A stretch of DNA of 35,232 nucleotides from Dehalococcoidia bacterium UBA1141 (GTDB lineage: Bacteria; Chloroflexota; Dehalococcoidia; Lucifugimonadales; UBA3495). Below are positions 22,726 to 30,984 of this stretch, piece after piece; positions within the stretch are counted from its first letter, which is position 1; each line of letters starts with the position of its first letter. The notes below the pieces were generated by a model that was not told where the DNA came from, did no database searches, and was given only the letters and a program-made list of their open reading frames with translations. Location of the stretch: NCBI GenBank assembly GCA_002311385.1, contig DCAE01000116.1, forward strand, positions 116,135 to 151,366. The letters are read 5' to 3'. The position numbers were made by a program, and so were the translations under genes.

Positions 22726-23445
22726 ATGTTGGGAAACAAGATTGATTACACACTGCGGGAAAGCCCCAGAGCCAGACGGGTCATCCTACGAGTGGGAGTA
22801 AATGGCCTTGAGGTTGTTGTTCCTAGACGGTTTGGAAGGCGGCGCCTGCCGGAGATAATAGAGGCCCACCGAGACTGGATCGAGAAGGAATTACAACGAA
22901 TTCAGGAATCCCCTGCCGTTGTCGCGCCTCATAGCATCAATCTACTGTCAATTAGCAATACCTGGGAGGTCGATTACCAGTCCCTGGCCTCATCGAATGA
23001 TCGATTCTCGGTTAAAGAAGACGCCGCAAAAGGGATTTTACCTGACCGGCTTTTGGTAAAAGGCGACGTTGATGACGTCCCTGGAGTCTCTTTGGTGTTG
23101 ATTGAGTGGCTCCACGGGAAGGCCCACGCCCACCTGGTCCCGTGGCTCAAGGAAATCAGCCAGGAAGTTGCTATTCCCTTTCAAAAGGCCACGGTCAGAG
23201 GTCAAGCCACCCGCTGGGCCAGTTGCTCCCAGTCCGGGAACATCAGCCTGAACCGGAGCCTACTTTTTCTTCCAGCGAGGCTCGTCCGGCACGTGTTCTT
23301 GCACGAGCTTTGCCATATACGAGAAGCCAACCATGCCCCCGGATTTTGGAAGCATCTAAGCCGGTTTGAACCTGAATTCAAAGGCTTTGAGTCTGAAGTT
23401 AAGAAGGCCGATGGCTACGTGCCCGATTGGGTGTCGCTGCGGTAG
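22726..23445 (+). CDS. YgjP/DUF45-type zinc metallopeptidase
   Basis: A 239-residue protein of the YgjP-like metallopeptidase (DUF45/SprT-like) family. The zinc motif is HELCH at 193-197, with a third His at 203 (HELCHIREANHAPGFW), exactly the family spacing. VRGQATRWASCSQSGNISLNRSLLFLP upstream is also diagnostic. ATG 22726 is chosen because TGAGGG (22711-22716) is 9 nt before it; ATG 22720 would be too close. The physiological substrate of the family is not well established. It follows the ABM gene by 38 bp on the same strand. Confidence 0.9.
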   Translation: MLGNKIDYTLRESPRARRVILRVGVNGLEVVVPRRFGRRRLPEIIEAHRDWIEKELQRIQESPAVVAPHSINLLSISNTWEVDYQSLASSNDRFSVKEDAAKGILPDRLLVKGDVDDVPGVSLVLIEWLHGKAHAHLVPWLKEISQEVAIPFQKATVRGQATRWASCSQSGNISLNRSLLFLPARLVRHVFLHELCHIREANHAPGFWKHLSRFEPEFKGFESEVKKADGYVPDWVSLR

Positions 23446-23596
23446 ACCAATCAAGATTTGCTCATCACGACATTTAGATCCTAACAGAAATCAAAGCCCG
23501 ATGGCGTCAGATGGACACGATTTTGAGGCTCGTGGAGCGTGATACCATGCTTAACCAGTGAGCCGATTAAACTAGAAACGCGATCAGGAGGAAACC

Positions 23597-24031
23597 ATGA
23601 GCGATTACATACCTAGCCCCTCAGGATGGGTAGCGGAGCAAGTCGAGCTTTATGAAGGAAGCCAAGGCAAGGAAGGCACAACCCTCAGGGACACGGGCCT
23701 GCCCGTCATTATTGTGACCAACACAGGGCGAAAGACCGGGGCCATCCGCAAGACCCCGCTGATGAGAGCCGTGGATGGGGATAACTATATACTCGTAGCA
23801 TCCAGGGGTGGTGCACCGGACCATCCGCTGTGGTACCACAATCTCGTAGCAGACCCCGATGTCGAAATCCGAGACGAGGCCAAAATCGTTAAGATGCGCG
23901 CCCGGGAAATCGTGGACGCAGCAGAGAAGAAGCGGCTGTGGGGTATAGCCGTAGCGGCATTTCCGCCTTACCAGGAATACCAAGACAAGACGGATCGCGC
24001 GATCCCGGTTTTCCTAGCAGAAGCCATTTAA
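23597..24031 (+). CDS. Deazaflavin (F420)-dependent nitroreductase-like protein
   Basis: A 144-residue split-barrel protein of the DDN (F420H2-dependent quinone/nitroreductase) family. Diagnostic segments are VIIVTNTGRKTGAIRKTPLMR, then YILVASRGGAPDHPLWYHNLVADPDVEI, and the final AAFPPYQEYQDKTDRAIPVFL. The TGRKTG and SRGG loops bind the F420 phosphate in relatives. AGGAGG precedes the ATG. It would reduce a quinone, nitro or unsaturated compound with F420H2. The presence of F420 biosynthesis elsewhere in the genome is predicted but not visible here. Confidence 0.88.
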   Translation: MSDYIPSPSGWVAEQVELYEGSQGKEGTTLRDTGLPVIIVTNTGRKTGAIRKTPLMRAVDGDNYILVASRGGAPDHPLWYHNLVADPDVEIRDEAKIVKMRAREIVDAAEKKRLWGIAVAAFPPYQEYQDKTDRAIPVFLAEAI

Positions 24032-24053
24032 TAGACGAATCCAAGATGGCCGC

Positions 24054-24108
24054 AAAATTGCTCGTTGTATCAAGTAGGGGCCCAACTCCCACTGGGCACA
24101 ACGAGCAA
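24054..24108 (-). terminator. Minus-strand terminator after the surface-protein pseudogene
   Basis: TTGCTCGTTGT (24058-24068) pairs perfectly with ACAACGAGCAA (24098-24108); an inner GCCCA/TGGGC pair makes a second small stem. On the minus strand the stem is followed by TTTT. It lies just past the last codon of the pseudogene and between convergent genes. Confidence 0.7.
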
Positions 24109-24115
24109 GATGTGC

Positions 24116-25640
24116 TTACACGACCGGTATATCGCTACGCCGCTTCCTTTGGCGTCGGGCCGCAAGGAAGATAAGTCCTCCGGCAGTCAGCCCCAGAGCT
24201 ATCCAGAGTAGAACCAACCAGGGGAATCCGCCGCCACCAGATTCTTCCACGACAAGAATTTCGAATCTGCCAACCAACTGGTCGATTTAAACCTCCTAAC
24301 TCCCGGCTTCTGGCTTAATCTCAAATAGGACCTCCACTGATTCCAAGGGACCGCGACTCAAGGTCCGGCTGGAGTTCATTCTAGAATTCAGCCATAAAAC
24401 GGCCACATACTCGGCCTCTTCATCCAGAATATTGGCGACAGTTGCTCCCACGTAAACGGTATCCCCTGCTCTGGGCCGTGACGGAGAGATTTCAAGCTCC
24501 TCGACCTTAAAAATGACCAGTGGCGGTTCCACGCTGCCGGTAATCGACCAAAGGGAAAACTCCGTTACCACCAAGCTATAAAGAACATTGTCCTCATCAT
24601 CGCCGATGCGATTGGCCAATGCAGGTTTCCAGATTCGCTCATTCTCATCGAATCGGCTGAACTCGATGGGCCATTGATGGACGTTATTAGCTTCCATCCA
24701 AGGCTTCTCCAGCGAAAAGGTCACTTGAGCGACGATCAGTTCGTCTTGCTCGAAATTATCACCGCTAATCTCGAGATACTCGTTGACGATTCGCTCTTCG
24801 TTGGCGGCAGGCACGTCCTCCGGAAGGACCGGGATGACCCTTACGCTTATCCGAGGATCGGTCCTGGAGGCAGGGAACTTTATCAACACCCTCTCACTGG
24901 GGGAATGGCCCGCAACAGCCGGTTCTCCTTGCTCATCCAGCGCAGTCAACACGGCTTCCAGTACAACCGCTTCCCCTGCTGGGTCGGGGCCAGCCCTGGG
25001 AATTTAGGCACCCAGGATATGGACGGCAAGATCCTGGCCAGAATCTCGCTCTGGCTTCAGGGTCTTGGGCCGGCCCGGACTGGATGGCTACTTGGATGTC
25101 CCCGGCATTGGTCCTAGCAGCCACCAACAAAGCGGCGGCAATCGGCTCGGCCTTGCGTTTCAAAGCGGTGATTAGAGCCTGGCCTATGGCGATTGAGTCG
25201 ATTTCAGCGGCGGTAGCCATTGCCCGGGCCGTGGCCTCAAGATTTATCTCGGTGGCAAAGGCCATGGCGGCGCCGGTGGCGGCCGGGTCCTCTTCGGCGG
25301 CGGCTAAAGCTCCACCAGCTGTCTCGGCGTCGGCGGCCTCGGCCAAGGCACCACTTGTGGCTTCCGAATCCTGGGTTGTGGCAGAAGCAAGCGCTCTCCG
25401 ATGGCCTCAGGGTCAACGGCGGCAGATTCGGCCAAGACGTCTCCGTGGGCTCCACGTCGGCGTCCGCGGCCTTAACTAAAGCGTCACCCACAGCGTCCAG
25501 GTCTATCGCTGCGGCGTCAGCCAATACGTCACCCACGGCATCGGGGTTAGACGCCATGACCGAGATAGAATCCGGCAAGGCCACGGTTCTCGACCTCAGC
25601 ATTTACTCCAACGGCCCAGGCGTTCTCACCTAGTCCTGCC
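24116..25640 (-). pseudogene. Decayed surface protein: 15-residue Ala-rich repeats, PGF-pre-PGF/CARDB-like region, C-terminal membrane anchor
   Basis: Fragments in all three minus frames join into one protein. From the N-terminal side: a 15-residue tandem repeat of the type AVGDALVKAADADVE, interrupted by at least three frame changes (about 25470-25350), continuing as ATGAAMAFATEINLE and AIGQALITALKRKAE. After another frame change near 25005 comes a region with VLTALDEQGEPAVAGHSPSE and WPIEFSRFDENERIWKP, resembling PGF-pre-PGF domains, then a CARDB-like beta domain. In-frame TAG (24296-24298) and TAA (24287-24289) follow. The same frame resumes as IDQLVGRFEILVVEES, then a hydrophobic segment (WLVLLWIALGLTAGGLIFL) and a basic tail ending at TAA 24116. 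Several frameshifts and two nonsense codons argue for decay rather than a sequencing error. Confidence 0.75.
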
Positions 25641-25711
25641 CACCTAAACTCTCCTAGATTGACTGCGGGGGGCGACTCTGGGGGCGACTTGAAATACTCC
25701 TCCTTCCAATT

Positions 25712-25757
25712 AAAGAAACAAGGTCAAGCACTCGGAGTAGCTTGACCTTGTTTCTTT
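25712..25757. terminator. Strong bidirectional Rho-independent terminator
   Basis: An 18-bp perfect stem (25712-25729 with 25740-25757) encloses a 10-nt loop, with A-rich and T-rich ends. TTTTT closes the plus side and TTTAATT the minus side. It lies 25 bp past the end of the minus-strand ThuA-like gene, which it probably terminates. The rest of 25641-25782 holds no gene. Confidence 0.85.
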
Positions 25758-25782
25758 TTGGTAACGCCGGGTTCACCGTTGT

Positions 25783-26472
25783 TCAGGCTACGGTGGCCCA
25801 GTTCACGCCATTAAGCACAATCTTCTGAAACTCCGGACTCTTGAAGCTTTGCCCATCATGGCCCAGCAAAAGCACGAAGACCTTCCCGTGTCCGTAGGTG
25901 CGGGTCCACCCCAGAGGGAATGTTCCACCCGGCATCTTTGTGACCACCCGGTCCGGCCCCCAAGGATATTCCCCATCCTCGGCATCGCCTGTGAGGAAAA
26001 CGTCATTCCCTTCTTTAATCGCCAGCCCCATATAAAGCTCATCATCGGTGCTAAAGTCGGAAACTCCCTGCACCCCAACGTGACCAGGTTTGCTGATGTT
26101 GACGGAAAAGTGACCGTAGGGTGGATGAAAGCTGGTTCCCGTGATCCAACCGCCGCCAGTGATGTCGTGGAATTCCGGCCAATGATCCGGTAAGCATCCC
26201 GAGATATGCAGGCAGACGAACCCCTTTCCAGAGCTTATGAAATTCTTCATACCGTCCTGCTCACCTGCGGACATGCGAAGGTCCGCGAAGTTCGGCAGGC
26301 TTTCCCTGCGGGTATTGAACACTAGGGCGTCATAACCACTTAAATCTCCGGCAAGGACGGAGGCATCTTCCGTGACGGTCACATCGTGTCCTGCCGATTT
26401 AAGAAATCCTTCAAGAACCGGTGTGGATTCTTCGTAAGGGTGCCTGCCGCCGGAAAGTACTAGCAGTTTCAT
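25783..26472 (-). CDS. ThuA-like domain protein
   Basis: A 229-residue protein of the ThuA (trehalose utilisation) family, a class I glutamine-amidotransferase-like fold. It begins MKLLVLSGGRHPYEES, the family's opening strand, followed by YDALVFNTR, GKGFVCLHISG (where the amidotransferase nucleophile elbow would lie), and GWTRTYGHGKVFVLLLGHDGQSF near the C-terminus, which is diagnostic of ThuA. The biochemical role of the family is poorly defined; it is linked to uptake or turnover of sugars and sugar derivatives. It is transcribed alone toward the strong terminator at 25712. Confidence 0.85.
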   Translation of the reverse strand: MKLLVLSGGRHPYEESTPVLEGFLKSAGHDVTVTEDASVLAGDLSGYDALVFNTRRESLPNFADLRMSAGEQDGMKNFISSGKGFVCLHISGCLPDHWPEFHDITGGGWITGTSFHPPYGHFSVNISKPGHVGVQGVSDFSTDDELYMGLAIKEGNDVFLTGDAEDGEYPWGPDRVVTKMPGGTFPLGWTRTYGHGKVFVLLLGHDGQSFKSPEFQKIVLNGVNWATVA

Positions 26473-26663
26473 TTTCTACTCCAATCATATTTAGTGGGCC
26501 GGTCCAGTAAGCGGTACTGAACTGTGATAACTTGCTCATGCTACACGTCCCAGCCTTCTTAAGCCAGAACGGTAGGCCACGGCGGAACCGCGAGTAATTG
26601 TGGCATACTTACCAGGTCTGACTAAAACGAATTCTTGAAACATATTCCCAAGGAGATGCAAGC

Positions 26664-27476
26664 ATGGACATGGGCCTTCAAGGAAAGGTAGCAATCATCA
26701 CGGGGGGAAGTGACGGCATCGGCAAGGCGGCTGCTTTGAGCATGGCCAAAGAAGGAGCCAACGTCGTGATTGTTGCCCGTCGGCAAGAGGTGCTTGGCCA
26801 AGCGGTCCAAGACATCAAGATGGCCACCGAGGGTTCGGTGGTTCCTCTATCACTAGATGTCACCGCCGAGGGAGCAGCCCCGCAGATGATTCAAACGGCC
26901 TTGGATAATTTCGGGCGGCTCGATATCGTGGTCAATAATGCGGGCTCGGCCATCGCCAAAACATTTGAGGCAGTTAGCGACGAAGATTGGGAGTCGGACT
27001 TTGAATTGAAGGTCTGGGCGGCGGTACGGTTGATGAAAGGCGCGATACTCGAGATGCGGAAGGTTGGCGGGGGCCGGATAATCAACGTCACCAACCTGGC
27101 GGGCCGTACTCCCGGACCATCCACCATGCCCACTTCCATCTCCCGAGCGGCTGGAATCGCCATCACAAAAGGACTATCCAAAGACCTGGCCAAGGACAAC
27201 ATCCTGGTGACCACCGTCTGCATAGGGTTAATCAAGAGTGGCCAGCACCACCGCCGCTACGAAGCCCGTCTGGAAAAGGAGCCCAACCTGACCCTAGACG
27301 CCTTCTACGACGAAATAGCCAGTGGAGGCGCGGTGTACAGGAGTTCGGTGCCATTGGGTCGCGTCGGCGAGCCGGAGGAAGCGGGCGACGTCATAGCGTT
27401 CCTAGCATCAGAAAGAGCCAGCTACCTGACCGGCATAGCCGTGAACCTAGACGGGGGAATGTCGGCCGTCCTTTAG
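26664..27476 (+). CDS. SDR-family oxidoreductase lacking the usual Ser-Tyr-Lys residues
   Basis: A 270-residue Rossmann-fold protein of the classical short-chain dehydrogenase family. The dinucleotide motif is ITGGSDGIGKAA (from about residue 11), followed by DIVVNNAGSA and the C-terminal FLASERASYLTGIAVNLDGG. Aligned by motif with FabG, the active-site Ser is N144, the Tyr is T157 and the Lys is R161, at exactly the usual 13 and 4 residue spacings. Cofactor binding therefore looks intact but the catalytic triad is absent. AAGGAGAT precedes the ATG. The phosphotriesterase-like gene follows after 44 bp, so the two are probably cotranscribed. It may use a different catalytic residue or be a binding protein. 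Confidence 0.88.
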   Translation: MDMGLQGKVAIITGGSDGIGKAAALSMAKEGANVVIVARRQEVLGQAVQDIKMATEGSVVPLSLDVTAEGAAPQMIQTALDNFGRLDIVVNNAGSAIAKTFEAVSDEDWESDFELKVWAAVRLMKGAILEMRKVGGGRIINVTNLAGRTPGPSTMPTSISRAAGIAITKGLSKDLAKDNILVTTVCIGLIKSGQHHRRYEARLEKEPNLTLDAFYDEIASGGAVYRSSVPLGRVGEPEEAGDVIAFLASERASYLTGIAVNLDGGMSAVL

Positions 27477-27520
27477 CCAATGAAACGATTTCAGGCACGA
27501 ATTAACAGGAGGTCCGCCAC

Positions 27521-28471
27521 ATGGGCACGGTTAACACTGTTTTGGGACCCGTGGACGCCAGCAAGTTGGGGGTAACCCTCAGCCACGAGCACATCGCCAC
27601 CGGGTCGGCCGGGATGCACACAACCTATCCTCAGTTTTTCGACCGTGAAACCGTGGTGCGGGATGCTGTGTCCGCCTTGAAGGAGGCCCATGCCGAAGGT
27701 GTTCGCTCTTACATTGAGCCCACCACTTTCGACTTAGGAAGGGACATAGAGTTGATGCAGGAAGTGTCCCGCCTCAGCGGAGTCCACATAGTTGCTGCCA
27801 CCGGTAGTCACCAAGCCATCCCCAGGATATTCCGGACGGTGTCGGCCGATGCCATTGCCCCCCTGTTCATAAAAGAGGTTGAAGAAGGAATCGAGGACAC
27901 GGGCGTCAAGGCTGGAATCATCAAGTCAGCCAGTGACAGGGGCGGCATCACCGAACTGGAAGAGACCGTCCTACGGGCAGTGGCCATGGCCAGCAAGCAC
28001 ACCGGAGCGCCTGTTTATACCCACACTTGGTCTCCGGACCGGGTGGGCGAGCAACAGGTCCGCATCCTCCAAGAGGAGGGTGTGGACATGAACCGGGTTT
28101 ACATCGGTCACAGCAACGATACCAGGGATGTGGATTACATCATCGGACTGCTAAAAAGCGGCGTTTGGGTGGGCTTAGACCGGTTCCCAGGAGGCAGGTT
28201 CCCGGGTGTCCCATTGTGGCAAGAGCGCACCCAAATCGTAAAGCGATTGGTTGACGAGGGATGGGGCGATCGCATCATGCTGGGACACGACCACTCAGTG
28301 CCCAGCGGGCAACCAACGCCGGAGATGCGGGAGCAACGGGCCAATTACCAACCCGAGGGTTACAGCTTCATATCACGGAATGTCTTGCCTTACTTGAGGG
28401 AGTTGGGAACGACCGAAGAAGACGTCAACCAGATTATGGTGGAAAACCCACGCCGTTTCTTGGAGGGATAA
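27521..28471 (+). CDS. Phosphotriesterase-family metal-dependent hydrolase
   Basis: A 316-residue TIM-barrel hydrolase of the phosphotriesterase/lactonase family with a binuclear metal site. The first motif is SHEHI (H22, H24); the bridging carboxylated Lys fits AGIIKSASD (about residue 130). YTHTWS and YIGHSND supply the two further His ligands, and MLGHDHS the strand-8 Asp. ACAGGAGG precedes the ATG. Family members hydrolyse lactones, phosphotriesters or amides; a lactonase role is common in environmental relatives. It follows the SDR gene, and its stop lies 6 bp from the convergent phosphoesterase gene. Confidence 0.88.
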   Translation: MGTVNTVLGPVDASKLGVTLSHEHIATGSAGMHTTYPQFFDRETVVRDAVSALKEAHAEGVRSYIEPTTFDLGRDIELMQEVSRLSGVHIVAATGSHQAIPRIFRTVSADAIAPLFIKEVEEGIEDTGVKAGIIKSASDRGGITELEETVLRAVAMASKHTGAPVYTHTWSPDRVGEQQVRILQEEGVDMNRVYIGHSNDTRDVDYIIGLLKSGVWVGLDRFPGGRFPGVPLWQERTQIVKRLVDEGWGDRIMLGHDHSVPSGQPTPEMREQRANYQPEGYSFISRNVLPYLRELGTTEEDVNQIMVENPRRFLEG

Positions 28472-28477
28472 CTGCTA

Positions 28478-29038
28478 TCAAAAAGCTGAAAGGTCCAGGA
28501 TTTCGGCCATTTTGTGATTCGGTCCTAAATCCAGGATAGCTACTTGGCCGAGACGCCGTAGCTGCTTAGGAAGGCTGGGGCTTCCTGGGTTCACCATCAG
28601 GATATCTTGAAATTCCTCAACCACCGGGTAATGGGTGTGGCCGAAGATCACGATATTCACGGTGGTATCAAAAACGGTTTCCAGCGCAGTGGATAAATCG
28701 GCGTTTGCAGGAAAATGCCTGGACAGCGGGCTGTACTCCGTGATTTCTTGAGCCATGCCAGGCACCAGCAGATCATGGGTTATGCCTATAGATTGCCCCT
28801 CCAGGCGCAGGACCCGAGTTTTATCGACCACCCTGGAATCATTGCTGAAATGAGCGTCAGACCCCAATTCAACAGCGTACACCGGCGCAATCTTCTCCAA
28901 CCAGTCTAGGCAAGACGGGAGATAGATATCTCCCGCATGGAGAATCAAGTCCACCCCCCGGAACGCCGTGGCAACTTCCGGCGGCGGGTCGGCCCTAACG
29001 CTGGGGTTATGTGTATCCGAAATAACGCCTATTTTCAT
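28478..29038 (-). CDS. YfcE/MJ0936-type metallophosphoesterase
   Basis: A 186-residue calcineurin-like phosphoesterase. Motifs in order: ISDTHNP (D8, H10), ILHAGDIY (D37), ITHDLL, FGHTHYPVVEEF and MVNPGSPSLPK. The usual GNxD motif, whose Asn is a metal ligand, is here AVELGSDAHF, with no obvious Asn. The usual THGH is reduced to THD. The fold is clear, but the metal site may be altered. It would hydrolyse phosphodiesters. It is not the nuclease partner of the SbcC-like protein: SbcD/Mre11 proteins are about twice as long, and the genes are 20 kb apart. Confidence 0.82.
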   Translation of the reverse strand: MKIGVISDTHNPSVRADPPPEVATAFRGVDLILHAGDIYLPSCLDWLEKIAPVYAVELGSDAHFSNDSRVVDKTRVLRLEGQSIGITHDLLVPGMAQEITEYSPLSRHFPANADLSTALETVFDTTVNIVIFGHTHYPVVEEFQDILMVNPGSPSLPKQLRRLGQVAILDLGPNHKMAEILDLSAF

Positions 29039-29076
29039 TATGTTTACTCTACCGAATCAATCGCCAATCACCAGCG

Positions 29077-29631
29077 CTAAACCACCAGTGGCTTTTCGCC
29101 ACCCTCGGGAACATCAACCTCGAAGGCGTTGACGTTCAGGGCAAGGAGGGAATAGTAGCCCATCATGGTGGTCAACTCGGTCAGCAATTGGGCCCCGAAA
29201 TGGTCTATGGCCGCTTGAAACGTCCCGTGGCTGACCCTGTTGGTTGCGAACAGTTCAGTAGCGTAGTCCACGACAATCTGCTGGTCACCGGTCAGTTTGG
29301 GCAATGGTTTTTTATCCCGCAGAGCGTCAATAAACTCGTTGCTGATACCTTCTTCGCGGGCCCTGGCAGCGTGAGCGTACCAGATGTACTGGCAGTCCTT
29401 GTCCCTGGCGGTGAGTATCATCGCCAACTCCTGAATCCTCTGAGGCAGTTCCGACTCCTCCCGGAAGTAGAAGACCAGTTGGTTGGCGCGTTTCCGCATC
29501 TCCGGGCTGTTTATCATCACTGAGCCCGGACCGTTTTCCATGGCGGACCTGCTGATGGCCACTTCGCTATCAAACGCTGCACGGTATTTCTCGGGCACTT
29601 TGCCTCGTGTCACTGCCGGTGTTCGCGCCAT
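29077..29631 (-). CDS. Carboxymuconolactone decarboxylase-family protein without CxxC
   Basis: A 184-residue helical protein of the carboxymuconolactone decarboxylase/AhpD superfamily. Start ATG 29631 is supported by GGGAGG 6 nt upstream; a longer in-frame reading to 29757 lacks a site. The core reads RIQELAMILTARDKDCQYIWYAH, with C80 and H87 in the layout of non-peroxidatic members, which keep a Cys and a His but not the redox pair. It contrasts with the Sec-containing relative at 27-611. Function is uncertain; relatives act as decarboxylases or hydrolases of ring-cleavage products. Confidence 0.82.
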   Translation of the reverse strand: MARTPAVTRGKVPEKYRAAFDSEVAISRSAMENGPGSVMINSPEMRKRANQLVFYFREESELPQRIQELAMILTARDKDCQYIWYAHAARAREEGISNEFIDALRDKKPLPKLTGDQQIVVDYATELFATNRVSHGTFQAAIDHFGAQLLTELTTMMGYYSLLALNVNAFEVDVPEGGEKPLVV

Positions 29632-29922
29632 TAGGACCCTCCCAAATGTTGATGGCCCCAATATACCAGCTACACCGCACATAGTGTCGGATCTAAGATC
29701 AGCTCTAAGAAAGTAGTTGATCTGGAACTTCTTGGTTCTATGTCCACAACGTAGCAACCAGACATTTCATCCTGGCTAAAGCTACCATTTCTTCATGATT
29801 ACCATCCTTTCAGCGCCTAAACGGACGAACGGTGTCCGGAGTGCGGCCGGCCTACCTGGTGGCCTTAGCCAATGAGACGGAGCGGACGCCACACATCAAC
29901 TGATTATGAAGGCATCGCCTAG

Positions 29923-30309
29923 CGGCTGATTAGCGCTGAGCCGATTATCAGGCCGTACATCATAGTATTTATTACCAGCGCTTGCGGCTTGATCTTAGAA
30001 ATCGTGGCCGCCCGTGCCCTCGCCCCGGAAATTGGCATTTTCCTTTTCACGTGGACCAGCATCATTGGCATGGTACTAGCGGGGATTAGCAATGGCAATT
30101 ACACCGGTGGCAGGATCGCCGATCGCTTTCCTGTGCCCCAAACCCTGGGTTTCGTACTGTTGACCAAGGGATAAACCAGCCTAGCCGTCCTTCCTCTGGT
30201 TGGCGTGGTATCAGATGCCTTCAACTCCGTCACCATCATTCCACGAATAGTTTTCCTCACTCTCACCCTTTCCTTCATATCCAACGCCATCCCGGGTGTT
30301 CTTGTTTTC
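29923..30309 (+). pseudogene. Remnant of a fused MFS/spermidine-synthase-type membrane protein
   Basis: The frame reads GLILEIVAARALAPEIGIF, then FTWTSIIGMVLAGISNGNY and TGGRIADRFPVPQTLGFVLL. This matches the first two membrane helices of fused MFS/spermidine synthase proteins, in which EIVAxRxLAP and WTSIIGxxLAG are hallmarks. A TAA at 30172-30174 interrupts it, but the same frame goes on with SLAVLPLVGVVSDAFNSV and two more hydrophobic stretches to a TAA at 30307-30309. The synthase half is not recognisable. It is a broken gene inside a non-coding stretch (29632-30984). Confidence 0.65.
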
Positions 30310-30984
30310 TAAGCTTTAGTGTAGCGACCATCAGTGCCTCGGAATACAAAGTTATCACGCAACACAGGGTGAGCACGCCAGCAATAGGCATTGGTTTACA
30401 CCCCGTTTTTCCTCTGTCTCAGTCTCGAAAAAGCATGGCTTAGAGTGGTGTCAGCAGGTAGCCTCGGTGGCGCATACCCTCGATTAAGGGTGAGTAAAAC
30501 ACTGGGCCGGCGGGGATGGCCACCACAAAATTCGTTTTAATCCGGCAAAAATGCTCCTTCCTAGCATGCCGGTTTCGATCCGGACGCTCCAGGCTCAACG
30601 CTCCCGGCAGCCTATTAGCGGTCGGCTAACAGATTTGGTCGATTGCGCCGCGTTTCTGTTACGAAGTACAATCATGCAAGAAGTAATTTCTAAAACCAGA
30701 AAGACCCATCGATGCCTCTCTCGCCGCAACGGCCTCATTACCCGGCTCTACGTATCTCTTTGTAGCATGCATTAGCCAGGGTACCCGCCAAGCTGCCAAT
30801 GTTCTTATAAATTTTACCAGGAGCAACCACCCGTTGATTTTCACGTGAATTTCCCACCTCGATTAACCAACCAACCAAGCTCTAGATTCAAAACCCTAGC
30901 ACCTGGCGAGATCGATTTTATTGCTAATGAACATAGGACTAGCACTGGAGTTGATAAACATTTGAGCAAAATCAAGACCAAGCC
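30310..30984. other. Stretch without an intact gene, probably decayed coding DNA
   Basis: No open frame here has a recognisable start, Shine-Dalgarno site and family pattern. A plus-frame run near 30714-30845 translates to short hydrophobic and polar bits (SLPGSTYLFVACISQGTRQAAN) that could be the end of a membrane protein, but I cannot identify it. The 29758-29922 stretch before the remnant is similar. No tRNA or repeat element was seen. Confidence 0.4.

Noticed and set aside
24287..24298. TAG/TAA in the surface-protein frame read as recoding (pyrrolysine or readthrough)
   Set aside because: Two different stops plus several frameshifts in the same gene point to decay. No pyrrolysine genes or special structure were seen.
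30551..30775. Open frame at 30551-30775 as a gene
   Set aside because: No ribosome site, no recognisable pattern, and it lies in a stretch of decayed DNA.
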